Below are positions 1 through 7,577 of a stretch of DNA of 20,973 bases, piece after piece. Made by a program: the position numbers and the translations under genes. How positions within the stretch are numbered: the stretch's first letter is position 1; every line of letters begins with the position of its first letter. Source of the DNA: an uncultured Acetatifactor sp. (lineage in GTDB: Bacteria > Bacillota > Clostridia > Lachnospirales > Lachnospiraceae); contig CAJUFB010000061.1 in the NCBI GenBank assembly GCA_910585805.1, forward strand, positions 1,997 to 22,969. Direction: 5' to 3'. The notes beneath the pieces were generated by a model, which was not told where the DNA came from, searched no databases, and saw only the letters and a program-made list of their open reading frames with translations.

Positions 1-480
1 CCGTTGATGGTAATGTTACGGCTTTCCATGCAACTCCATCTGTGCTGTATGCTGCCTCATTACTGCCAAATGCAACCGCCACGAATTTCCCGTCTCCATA
101 GGTGACTGATTGCCAATATGCAATTGATGGTAATGTTGCTGCTTTCCATGTAACTCCATCTGTGCTGTATGCTGCTTTGTTATTGCTATATGCAACCGCC
201 ACGAATTTCCCGTCTCCATAGGTGACTGATTGCCAAGATGCCGTTGATGGTAATGTTACGGCTTTCCATGCAACTCCATCTGTGCTGTATGCTGCTTTGT
301 TACTGCTATATGCGACCGCCACGTATTTCCCGTCTCCATAGGTGACTGATCGCCAGTTCGCAATTGATGGCAATGTTGTAGCTTCCCATATAACTCCATC
401 CGTGCTGTACGATGCTTTACTGTCATTATATGTGACTGCCACAAATTTCCCATTTCCATAGGTAACCGACCGCCAGCGTG
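1..480 (-). repeat. Four tandem 120-bp (40-codon) units within the fibre gene, array continues past left edge
   Basis: Units begin at 1, 121, 241 and 361, with a period of exactly 120 bp. Units 1 and 3 open with CCGTTGATGGTAATG and units 2 and 4 with CAATTGATGG, giving an A-B-A-B pattern. The first 55 bases of units 1 and 3 are identical. The last about 50 bases of units 1 and 2 differ at only one position. The unit nearest the 5' end of the gene (361-480) is the most diverged. Confidence 0.95.
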
Positions 481-658
481 CAGTTGATGGTAAAAATGCC
501 ATCTGCCACTCTTCCCCAACAACACACTTTGCCCACACCAGCTTCGGAACCCCGTTCAGACCAGCATAAACCTCTTTTACTGTTTTAACGTCTCCGCCAA
601 CCCCGGCATAAATTTCTTTTGCCGTTTTTATCCCTCCATTGCCAAAAAGTATCCCCAT
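1..658 (-). CDS. Tail fibre / receptor-binding protein with 40-residue propeller-like repeats (3' end outside window)
   Basis: The ATG at 658-656 opens a frame that stays open to the left window edge (219 codons visible). It follows a GAGGTGG ribosome binding site and starts 9 nt after the preceding fibre gene. Residues 1-45 contain two similar segments, KTAKEIYAGVGG and KTVKEVYAGLNG, as seen at the N-terminus of many Firmicutes phage fibre proteins. The rest is a tandem array of 40-residue units, each with W(Q/R)SVTYGDGKFVAVAY, then AAYSTDGVTW, then LPSxA. The YSTDGVTW element resembles an Asp-box of sialidase-like beta-propellers, so each unit may be a blade or half-blade. The position after the collar fibre suggests a distal, surface-recognising fibre, which is inference. 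Other open frames across this stretch are shadows made possible because the repeat length is a multiple of three. Confidence 0.85.
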   Translation of the reverse strand, partial: MGILFGNGGIKTAKEIYAGVGGDVKTVKEVYAGLNGVPKLVWAKCVVGEEWQMAFLPSTARWRSVTYGNGKFVAVTYNDSKASYSTDGVIWEATTLPSIANWRSVTYGDGKYVAVAYSSNKAAYSTDGVAWKAVTLPSTASWQSVTYGDGKFVAVAYSNNKAAYSTDGVTWKAATLPSIAYWQSVTYGDGKFVAVAFGSNEAAYSTDGVAWKAVTLPST

Positions 659-667
659 GCCGCCACC

Positions 668-1690
668 TCACTCATAAACCATACAGATAACACCATCTGC
701 AAGGCTTGTTGGAGCTGTTGTTGCAAATATCACATTTGCCTGACCGTCTGCTCCTTTAGCACCTGTATCCCCCTTTATATTTCCCTTATAAACCCATTTC
801 GCCGTGCTTGCATCCCCAGCCGTGGTGCACTGGTAGACATTCCAGGTGCCAGTGTGGAGGTAAAGGTCATTTACCAGGGCCAATGATATCCCTGAACCGC
901 TGAACACGGCCGCCGTTGTGCTGGTGCCAGTGATTGCAGTCCCCCAGTATATCATTGATCCCCTTGTGCCTGCATCCCCTTGTTCTCCTGTGTCACCTTT
1001 CAGGTTCCTAAACAAAAAGTTGAACACTTTCGCAGTGTCAGGGCCAGATGCAGCTACAGTAACAGACGGTATCCCCACATTTGCATCTATCGTTGCAGTA
1101 GGGGTACCAAACCCGGCAGCCACCCCATCCTTCCCATCCAGCGCTGCCGGCCTGTCTGCCAGATCATTGTAACTGCCGCTAAACGCTACCTGGGAAAGTT
1201 CCACCTCATTGGCTTTCTTCCCTATAGCTTCCTGTAATGCTGTAACAACATCTGCATTTTCCCTCATGGCATCAGCAATTTCGCCCAGTGTATCCAGTGT
1301 TTCGGGTGCCCCGCTAATCAGGTTCGCTATCAGCAGATCCGCATAAGCCACAGCCTGGGCATAGACAGCATCCCATTCTGCCTGTTTCGCGTCGCTGACA
1401 AACCTGTGCGTACTGTCCTGCTCTATCATTGATGCCGGATGTGATGTCGGATGTTCATAGTTGTTCGCCCCTTCCGCAATTCCGGCGAGCTTCTCCTTAT
1501 CGGTATCTGAATAATCATTATGGGACAGACCCATGCCTTCCATCTTCATCACAAACCCCAGTTTTTCCACTGTCATGTCTCCATCCAGGACAGTGCCATT
1601 TATGCGTGGTTTGTTCTCCATTTCGTTATAATCCGTTGTACCCGGTTCCCCAGGAGCACCTACCACTTTTCCAAGATCTATCTCTGCCAC
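668..1690 (-). CDS. Tail fibre protein with collagen-like segments
   Basis: This 340-residue protein starts at a GTG (1690-1688), 8 nt after a GAGGAGG site. It has the mosaic make-up of a phage tail fibre. Near residues 55-90 is GLSHNDYSDTDKEKL followed by AGIAEGANNYEHPTSH, a fibre motif also echoed in the upstream collar fibre gene. The region around residues 125-160 reads as a helical fibre segment with TLDTLGEIADAM. Short Gly-X-Y stretches (GDTGEQGDAGTRG and GDTGAKGADG) flank a possible small beta domain at about residues 245-310. It probably forms a trimeric shaft or accessory fibre. There is no catalytic motif. The call rests on composition and motifs, so the exact fibre role is uncertain. 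Confidence 0.75.
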   Translation of the reverse strand: MAEIDLGKVVGAPGEPGTTDYNEMENKPRINGTVLDGDMTVEKLGFVMKMEGMGLSHNDYSDTDKEKLAGIAEGANNYEHPTSHPASMIEQDSTHRFVSDAKQAEWDAVYAQAVAYADLLIANLISGAPETLDTLGEIADAMRENADVVTALQEAIGKKANEVELSQVAFSGSYNDLADRPAALDGKDGVAAGFGTPTATIDANVGIPSVTVAASGPDTAKVFNFLFRNLKGDTGEQGDAGTRGSMIYWGTAITGTSTTAAVFSGSGISLALVNDLYLHTGTWNVYQCTTAGDASTAKWVYKGNIKGDTGAKGADGQANVIFATTAPTSLADGVICMVYE

Positions 1691-1722
1691 TCTCTCATCC
1701 TCCTCATCAAATCCAGTATCAA

Positions 1723-2823
1723 CTATTTTTGCGGATAAAAAATAATTTGATAAGGAATACAGTATCCAGGTGCATAATCAGATGCTTCACCGCTTCCAAG
1801 AGGCGTTTTTCCGCAACTCATACCTACAACGTTATATTTATTGCCCCCAGTCCAACTAAACTTTACCATTCTGGAATAAACCATGTTGTCCACTGGATTA
1901 AAAAACATCATCATAAACCGAGTATTATCGGAATTCATTAATAGTTTGCCTGTCGACAGCATAACACGTTCATCACCATGGCTGTCCATAGTTCCCGCAC
2001 TTTTATAATTACCATATCCCATATACAATACCTCAATATGTGATTTGGTGGTACTCCACCCGGTTGTATCAATTGTACAGATTGTCGTACCGCCCCTACC
2101 ATCCAGAGTTTCCCCGCTATAATTGTATATAACCGGATCTGGGGAACTGTCACTATTGTTTCCCCCAAACGGTATTACTTCTGTAGTTTCAGGAGATGTA
2201 TAACCCCAGTTTCCATCCGTATCCTGCCCGAACTTAAGCCCGTTCAGCCCATCGACCGCTTCCTTATATTTATCAGAGAAATCATTGGAAGACAGCCCCT
2301 TGCCATCCTCTGAATCAACCTTATCCTTTAAAGCATCCTGAAGTTCTTCCTTCGACACATAATTATCCGGGGTATAAACCACCGTAATCTCCTCCGCATC
2401 ACCAATACTGACCAATGTCCTGAATACCACATTGTATAGGCGTCCTGATGAAAAATCAGGCATATAATCAGGGTTTTCCGGAGTGGTAACACAATACAGC
2501 ACGCTTTCTTCCGATCCTGCTATTCCTGCATAAATACCGACTTCCGTCATCAGATAGCTTTCTGTAAGCCCCTGGTTCGACAGATCCGCCTTTAGGCTGA
2601 CCATTCCGCCATCCATCTTCTTAACGGATGTAAACGGCACCCTCTGGCGTTCTTCCTTCAGGCTTCCCATTCCCCTGATATACTCCTGGCTACTTTCACC
2701 TTCCGCATACCTTCCGGATCCGGCAGCCAGGTACCTGAATTCCATCTCCCCGCTTCCCTGCAGCAGTTCAGTAAATAAATCTATTCCCTTGTTTGTCAAT
2801 TTGAAATCCTTATAGACTGCCAT
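1723..2823 (-). CDS. Tail-collar fibre protein (gpH-like N-terminal domain)
   Basis: The protein has 366 residues and an ATG start with GGAGGG 5 nt upstream. The N-terminal about 150 residues (MAVYKDFKLTNKGIDLF, EMEFRYLAAGSG, LMTEVGIYAG and NVVFRTLVSIGDAEEITVVY) match the phage tail-collar fibre domain (DUF3751 / Phage_tail_fib) at the start of P2 gpH-type fibres, which attaches the fibre to the baseplate. Residues about 170-190 hold GLSSNDFSDKYKEAVDGL, a fibre motif also present in the next gene. The C-terminal half is unrecognised and may be a globular tip. It directly follows gpI, as gene H does in P2. It is shorter than P2 gpH, which fits a fibre split over several genes. Confidence 0.88.
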   Translation of the reverse strand: MAVYKDFKLTNKGIDLFTELLQGSGEMEFRYLAAGSGRYAEGESSQEYIRGMGSLKEERQRVPFTSVKKMDGGMVSLKADLSNQGLTESYLMTEVGIYAGIAGSEESVLYCVTTPENPDYMPDFSSGRLYNVVFRTLVSIGDAEEITVVYTPDNYVSKEELQDALKDKVDSEDGKGLSSNDFSDKYKEAVDGLNGLKFGQDTDGNWGYTSPETTEVIPFGGNNSDSSPDPVIYNYSGETLDGRGGTTICTIDTTGWSTTKSHIEVLYMGYGNYKSAGTMDSHGDERVMLSTGKLLMNSDNTRFMMMFFNPVDNMVYSRMVKFSWTGGNKYNVVGMSCGKTPLGSGEASDYAPGYCIPYQIIFYPQK

Positions 2824-2851
2824 TTATGCCCTCCTTTTTACTGCAATCCCA

Positions 2852-3697
2852 TTATCCATATATCAGGTGTCCGTCCTCACGGATTCGGTATTTCTCTGCA
2901 CCAGGAACTACATCTGCATCTATGATAAGATGCCCATCCTCATTGATATAAATTCCGGACAACAACTCTTCTTTTTCACTAATGACCCATAAATGCCCAT
3001 CCTCCCTTACTTCAAAAAGAAAAGGAGGTTCCAGATCTTCTGCCGTTTCACTACACACACATTCCGCCACACATTCCACAGCAGACACGACACTACTATA
3101 CAGACGCTGTTTCAATCCCCCTTTGTATGCCTCTTCCGGCAGTCTGCATTTTATTTCTGCCTCACTTCGGGCGATACAGGCACTGCCCGAATACAGCTGC
3201 TGCCTTAAGTTCCTGTTAAACTCCAGCGCATCAAGGTGGGAGCGCGTATTCTTAACCTTCCTGATCATGCGGGAAAACTCTGCCATACTCTCCGGATCCA
3301 TATGCACATCCGTCGATACCCGGAAGCAGTATGGCTTTCCTCCGTACTCAAACCATTCCTGTACCTCCCCGCTGCCAAAGACATTTGTCACAAGCTCCTC
3401 GACTGCTGCCGGTGTCCCGGCGGACATATACCAGATAAGCGTATTTTTCACCAGCCTGCGTTTTGTTTCCAGGTCCATGTCACTACTGTAATATTGTGTA
3501 CGAAGCTCCGATGCAAGGAGATCTATCACTTCTTCCGGCTGCCCGTCCAGGTTATCATAAATATAAAGTCTCTGGCTGTACCTGTACAGAAGCCGGGTCC
3601 CCTGCTGCAAAGCATAACTTAAAGCCTGAACCTCTTCGTTTCGGGAAATATTGGATGGAAAGATGTCTGTTAACTGCCCGTCATAATAACTAATCAT
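2852..3697 (-). CDS. I: Baseplate/tail protein I (P2 gpI-like)
   Basis: The protein has 281 residues. The first about 190 fit the phage tail protein I family: LLYRYSQRLYIYDNLDGQ, then SELRTQYYSSDMDLETKRRL, then LIWYMSAGTPAAVEELVTNVFG. The protein belongs to the baseplate wedge and links gpJ to the fibres. The start overlaps the end of gpJ by 8 nt, and the ribosome binding site lies inside gpJ, so translation is probably coupled. The C-terminal about 50 residues carry three copies of an EDGHL motif (REDGHLWV, NEDGHLII and REDGHLIYG at the very end), an extension not typical of P2 gpI. Confidence 0.9.
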   Translation of the reverse strand: MISYYDGQLTDIFPSNISRNEEVQALSYALQQGTRLLYRYSQRLYIYDNLDGQPEEVIDLLASELRTQYYSSDMDLETKRRLVKNTLIWYMSAGTPAAVEELVTNVFGSGEVQEWFEYGGKPYCFRVSTDVHMDPESMAEFSRMIRKVKNTRSHLDALEFNRNLRQQLYSGSACIARSEAEIKCRLPEEAYKGGLKQRLYSSVVSAVECVAECVCSETAEDLEPPFLFEVREDGHLWVISEKEELLSGIYINEDGHLIIDADVVPGAEKYRIREDGHLIYG

Positions 3698-4844
3698 CCT
3701 CCAGCCCCCCGTATACAGCTTTTACACTGGTACATTGCGCCAGGGCAGTCGCTCCGACTGTCTGGAAAACCGGCTCACGGATCCGGACACGTTTTGCCCC
3801 TGCATCCAGAAGCCTTGCCGTCAGCTCATCCGGATTTATATCCCTCCCGATTCTGGATGACTGCCATATCTGATAATCCTTCACTGCATTCTCCACCTGC
3901 GCCTGGATTGCCGCGGCAGCATTTCCGTCGCTGGCATTAATATAATAAACCAGATCAATGCCATATTCTGCAGTCGTGGGCCTGAGCACCTGCACGTTAT
4001 CTGTAAGCGGCCTCCTGCTCCTCTGGTTCAGATAGTCGCGTATCACCTCCAATGTAGTTTCATCCGGCAGCCGCCCATCCGCCATCACAAAACGGACATC
4101 TACCACACCCGGCGTAGGGCTGGAAATTTTAACATCCCCAATATCCAGATTGCTGTTTTTCACCCAATACTCATAGGCATCATCCGGTCCGGCGGTAGAA
4201 AAGCTGGAAGGGGCTAGATAAGTCCTTTCGGCCATGTCCTGGTCACTCTCCGTCTCCGTCCCGCCAGTACTCGCTTCCGTATTTGTCACAGAAGCCACAA
4301 AGCCGACGGGATCCACCAGTGTGCGCAATTCCCCGGCCATATAATCATTTCCTGCCGTCCCTGCTTCCGTACACTGTGCCATAACCGTTGTTTCCATCTC
4401 CCCCGCAGGTATCTCCGCATACTGTACTGTCGCGAAGTACACCTCATAGGAGGCTGTCACCCTGGTCCCTGCAGGTATCCCGGTCACGGCCTCCCTGGGG
4501 CCGGAAAGCGTAAACTTAACAGGCACCTTCGCATATTTCGCCGGATTTCTTGTAACCCTCTTCAGCGCAGCCATGTTCTCCAGATAACCATCATAGGCAT
4601 ATTTCAGAAAGTTCATTTTTCCTGCCTTATCAATATGCTGCAGCCCCTGATAGATGATCTGCGCACATCCCAGCATAATGATCCTGTTCGGGTCTGCCTT
4701 TGACAGCTGTATGCGCTTTCCCGTGATCTCAAGGTATTTATCCGTAAAAAAAGCAAGCATCTGGCTCTGTATGTCCTGCAGCGTAAGCCCGTCTATAAAA
4801 CTGATGTCCGGCAGGTTGTCTATCGTATTAAGCAATTCAGACAT
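3690..4844 (-). CDS. J: Baseplate protein J (gpJ / Mu gp47 family)
   Basis: The 384-residue length is normal for the family. Family features are visible: an N-terminal segment with LNTIDNLPDISFIDG and SKADPNRIIMLGCAQIIYQGL, a central part with FTLSGPREAVTGIPAGTRVT, AGTAGNDYMAGEL and GGTETESDQDMAERTYLAP, then PGVVDVRFVMADGRLPDETTLEVIRDYL. In P2 and Mu this protein forms the wedge ring around the hub. It begins 4 nt after gp25 in tight coupling, and ends with a TAG inside the start of gpI. No abnormality is seen. Confidence 0.95.
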   Translation of the reverse strand: MSELLNTIDNLPDISFIDGLTLQDIQSQMLAFFTDKYLEITGKRIQLSKADPNRIIMLGCAQIIYQGLQHIDKAGKMNFLKYAYDGYLENMAALKRVTRNPAKYAKVPVKFTLSGPREAVTGIPAGTRVTASYEVYFATVQYAEIPAGEMETTVMAQCTEAGTAGNDYMAGELRTLVDPVGFVASVTNTEASTGGTETESDQDMAERTYLAPSSFSTAGPDDAYEYWVKNSNLDIGDVKISSPTPGVVDVRFVMADGRLPDETTLEVIRDYLNQRSRRPLTDNVQVLRPTTAEYGIDLVYYINASDGNAAAAIQAQVENAVKDYQIWQSSRIGRDINPDELTARLLDAGAKRVRIREPVFQTVGATALAQCTSVKAVYGGLEDD

Positions 4845-4848
4845 TCCC

Positions 4849-5169
4849 TCATCCCCCTTCCGTATTCTTTGCCCCCACTATGACCTGCGGCGTCAGGTTC
4901 CCGTCCTGTGACTGTGTATACCGGATATCCAGGATTTCAGCCTTATTCTCATATACCTCCGTCTTCTCTATGACCTCCAATGCAAATAAATTTACAGCCA
5001 CATTCAGCGGGGCATCCTGAAAACCGGGATTTAACCCGAATAAGCGGTCCCCCGGGCAGGTACCCTCCGCCGTTTCATACAGCAGGGCAAGGTTCCTGCG
5101 CATCTCTTCCTGCCTTGTCGCGCTTAAATAATCAAACCCCGTCAGCACTACTTCTGGTATACCAATCAT
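4849..5169 (-). CDS. W: Baseplate wedge protein, gpW/gp25-like
   Basis: This is a 106-residue protein with ATG start and GGAGG 7 nt upstream. The core (ATRQEEMRRNLALLYETAEGT, then RLFGLNPGFQDAP, then NVAVNLFALEVIEKTEVYE) fits the gpW/gp25 lysozyme-like fold family, which is structural in phage wedges despite the name. The adjacent position to gpJ is the usual one. The C-terminal segment ILDIRYTQSQDGNLTPQVIV is the expected final strand pair. Confidence 0.87.
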   Translation of the reverse strand: MIGIPEVVLTGFDYLSATRQEEMRRNLALLYETAEGTCPGDRLFGLNPGFQDAPLNVAVNLFALEVIEKTEVYENKAEILDIRYTQSQDGNLTPQVIVGAKNTEGG

Positions 5170-5180
5170 CAGGCCGCCTC

Positions 5181-5576
5181 CTACACATACTCTTCCAGGG
5201 TAAGGTCACAGGTTATCCTGGCCACCTCTCCCCGGTTCAGTATCCTTTCCCATTCCTCGCCTATCTCTGTAATGACATACTGTCCGGAACCGACTTTCCT
5301 GCTCCCGATCACTACTGTCTGCGGGATCCCGTCAAGGATAAGCTTTTCTATATTCTCCACCGTGGTACGGGGCTTTACGCCATGCTCTGCATTAAGCACA
5401 ACCGTAAATGTAATAGACGACGCATCCGGACCCAGAAACTGTATCCTTGGCTTTAACCCGATCCTGCTGTGGGAAGCCCAGCGCCCTTTGACCGTCCGGC
5501 GGAATTTCTGAAAATTTAAAATCCTGGCATCGCTTGTTTCAAAGACTACCGTTTTCCCTATGTGCCCAATTGCCAT
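5181..5576 (-). CDS. U: Tail protein U (P2 gpU-like)
   Basis: The 131-residue protein resembles P2 gpU. It has an N-terminal strand with GKTVVFETSDARILNFQKF, a basic loop with KGRWASHSRIGLKPRIQFLG, the stretch SITFTVVLNAEHGVKPRTTV, then VGSGQYVITEIGEEWERIL and a final CDLTLEEYV. The gene ends in TAG followed by the ribosome binding site of the gp25-like gene. In P2, U lies between the tape measure and X. Here it sits between gpV and gp25, a reordering. Its role in tail completion or baseplate assembly is known only by family analogy. Confidence 0.78.
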   Translation of the reverse strand: MAIGHIGKTVVFETSDARILNFQKFRRTVKGRWASHSRIGLKPRIQFLGPDASSITFTVVLNAEHGVKPRTTVENIEKLILDGIPQTVVIGSRKVGSGQYVITEIGEEWERILNRGEVARITCDLTLEEYV

Positions 5577-5587
5577 CCATGCACCCC

Positions 5588-6037
5588 CTATCCCTGCTGC
5601 TCCACCCGGCTCAGGCGGCTGTCCATCCCTTCCAGCCGTTTTTCCATGGCTTCGATCTGCTTTATCAGCTCCCCGGCCTCAAAGGATCTTCTGCCCTGGG
5701 AAGAACTTATACAAACACGCTCTGCTTCAATCGTAAGCAGCCCATCCTGATACATAAAATAAGCCTTTTCCCCAATCTCTTTCCGGTAAGAACACGGATT
5801 GCCTGCCGGGTTGCCCTGGTTCCAGTATGTCCCCAGCACAATCCCCATCTCGCTCCCATTACTCAGATGGATGACCACAACTTTTGCGCCGACTTTGGGC
5901 AGTTTATATTCATCATTAAAAGTAGCATAAGGCAGCAGCTGGGTAACTTCACCATCCCTGTCCTGATACAGGACGCTCACCATCCCTGTATCTGCATCCA
6001 CGCTGCTTACCGTCCCGATCCTGTTCCCTCCATCCAT
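5588..6037 (-). CDS. V: Baseplate assembly protein V / central spike
   Basis: This 149-residue gpV-family protein has an N-terminal OB-fold: NRIGTVSSVDADTGMVSVLY, LPYATFNDEYKLPKVGAKVVV, then GSEMGIVLGTYWNQGNPAG. A short beta segment follows and then a C-terminal helix with heptad character (ELIKQIEAMEKRLEGMDSR) instead of a long beta-helix needle. A long pointed spike like that of P2 gpV is therefore not evident in this chain. The ribosome binding site TAGGAGGGAG overlaps the stop of the gpD-like gene upstream, and the two genes lie in the same frame separated by one TAG. Confidence 0.85.
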   Translation of the reverse strand: MDGGNRIGTVSSVDADTGMVSVLYQDRDGEVTQLLPYATFNDEYKLPKVGAKVVVIHLSNGSEMGIVLGTYWNQGNPAGNPCSYRKEIGEKAYFMYQDGLLTIEAERVCISSSQGRRSFEAGELIKQIEAMEKRLEGMDSRLSRVEQQG

Positions 6038-6049
6038 ATGGGCTCCCTC

Positions 6050-7312
6050 CTAACCTTTTGACAGGCTTTCCACGGCACACCATCCGTACCGGGTACCGCC
6101 CTGACGCCTGGATACGCCGTACTGGTATTCATAACCACTTCCCAGGATTTCCGTAATATACATAACCATATTGCTGCACTGGTTCGCCCTGCCTCCGTTC
6201 CCTCCCCAGTAAGCCGGGCCGTTCACGATAACCTTATCCCCAACTGCCAGGCCGGATACGCCATTTCCTGCCGTCCCCTGGGAGGCCACGCTTCCGGTAA
6301 TGCGCTTCTGGCATTTATGCATCTCCAGTGACATTGTATAGGCGCCATCCGCCCCTATGCTATGTGTGGCCTTATCAACAAAATATTTCCCGTCAATCCT
6401 GTTCAGGCCTTTTACCCCTACCGTGCTTCCTGCCACGATCCTGGTATCCGCCATTATGGTGCAGTTCATTGTTTCCGCCTTTTCATTTTCGGCATTAACC
6501 CTGGCACATGCCATGATCTGGGCTTCCTGAAGGCTCTCTACCTTTTCGTTTATGTTCAGGATCCGGTTTCCGCCACCTACAACGCAGGTAAGCTCCTCAT
6601 CATCACTGCCACTGGTATACCTGATCTCAGCCCCCGTGTATGTGCCTGTAAGCGTTGTATTATAAGACCAGTCCTGCATATCCCCTGCAGTAATTATAGT
6701 TATTTCTGCCCTTGTCTCAAACTCACCCTTGTCGTATATAATAACCTTACCGCTGTAGATTTTGAACGCCATCCCATAATCTTTGCATATCCTGCTCAGG
6801 AAACTGCTGTCAGATTCCTGGTTCTGCTCCACAGTCCCCAGCTTTATCGTATTCCCGGTATAATCAAAGAGCAGATGATATTTCCCGGCTATCTCCGCCC
6901 CTATCTCCTTAAGGGTTACTTCCTGCCAGGTTTTACTTCTCTCCGTGCTCCGGATGGAATTCCCCTCCGGTACGGAAACCCCGCCAATCGTACACGTATA
7001 TTCCGGTCCCCTGAAACTAAGATCATCAAGGCAAAACTTCCCGCATGGGAACGCCACACTCTGCCCGGCTTCCTCCCAGTCCTCCAGGACAATCTCAGCC
7101 GTGATCTTATCGCCTGTCTGCGGCAGCCAGCTTCCTGCCCAGCGCAGATCAATATTCGACAGGGTAATACTCACAGTATCGCTTTCCTCTGATGCCGGAT
7201 CCGTATAGCTGAAGCCCTCCGTATACTCCGCCATGACTGCAGCGGACTGGTTACTGCCGCTTCCTGCTTTCATGTATGTTACCCTTGCAGCAGCCCTCCT
7301 TGCCTGTGCCAT
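6050..7312 (-). CDS. D: gpD-like tail hub protein (late control gene D family) with C-terminal extension
   Basis: The protein has 420 residues, with ATG after AGGAGG and a 7-nt spacer. The body fits the gpD / gp27-like hub family: LSNIDLRWAGSWLPQTGDKI, then DDLSFRGPEYTCTIGGVSVP, then TWQEVTLKEIGAEIAGKYHL, SSFLSRICKDYGMAFKIYSG, and a late segment KGLNRIDGKYFVDKATHS. The hub trimer joins the tube to the spike. The last about 65 residues, VGDKVIVNGPAYWGGNGG through YGWCAVESL, are outside the usual hub fold and look like a small SH3-like domain, possibly for cell-wall contact (inference). No NlpC or lysozyme catalytic motif is visible. Confidence 0.87.
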   Translation of the reverse strand: MAQARRAAARVTYMKAGSGSNQSAAVMAEYTEGFSYTDPASEESDTVSITLSNIDLRWAGSWLPQTGDKITAEIVLEDWEEAGQSVAFPCGKFCLDDLSFRGPEYTCTIGGVSVPEGNSIRSTERSKTWQEVTLKEIGAEIAGKYHLLFDYTGNTIKLGTVEQNQESDSSFLSRICKDYGMAFKIYSGKVIIYDKGEFETRAEITIITAGDMQDWSYNTTLTGTYTGAEIRYTSGSDDEELTCVVGGGNRILNINEKVESLQEAQIMACARVNAENEKAETMNCTIMADTRIVAGSTVGVKGLNRIDGKYFVDKATHSIGADGAYTMSLEMHKCQKRITGSVASQGTAGNGVSGLAVGDKVIVNGPAYWGGNGGRANQCSNMVMYITEILGSGYEYQYGVSRRQGGTRYGWCAVESLSKG

Positions 7313-7326
7313 CCGCTTTCCTCCTG

Positions 7327-7566
7327 TCAGAAATTATCATAAGGATCAACTGTCCCCTCTTCTATGGTCCTCCAGGGCGGAAGGGTGCTCTTTTCCTCCT
7401 CCGGCAGTTCCGGAGTATTAAGGACTGTTCCGGACGAAAACACAAGTATGTCCAGATGCCTGTAATTATTTGCCATAAGGTAGGCGGCGTATTTCTCGCC
7501 GCCATACACCTTAAACGCTATTTCGTCCCATGTTTCCCCCTGGATGGTCGTATAAGTTTTTTCCAC
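7327..7566 (-). CDS. X: Tail protein X, LysM-like
   Basis: This 79-residue protein starts at a GTG (7566-7564) about 6 nt after GGAGGGG, which overlaps the end of the tape measure gene. It begins TYTTIQGETWDEIAFKVYGG and continues LMANNYRHLDILVFSSGTVL and then a proline-rich end. This is the compact LysM-like pattern of the P2 gpX family, which docks at the hub. Its location between tape measure and gpD is as in P2. Confidence 0.88.
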   Translation of the reverse strand: MEKTYTTIQGETWDEIAFKVYGGEKYAAYLMANNYRHLDILVFSSGTVLNTPELPEEEKSTLPPWRTIEEGTVDPYDNF

Positions 7567-7577
7567 CGCATCCCCTC

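Noticed and set aside
16..525. Two minus-strand open frames with METGNSWRLH-type repeats, and a possible CRISPR-like array from the regular spacing.
   Set aside because: The frames are out-of-register shadows of the fibre gene, open only because the 120-bp repeat is a multiple of three. The whole unit is conserved, with no repeat-spacer alternation, so it is not CRISPR.
1..1690. A diversity-generating retroelement acting on the fibre genes.
   Set aside because: No reverse transcriptase, template repeat or C-type lectin-like variable end is seen in the window. The repeat pattern is explained by tandem duplication.
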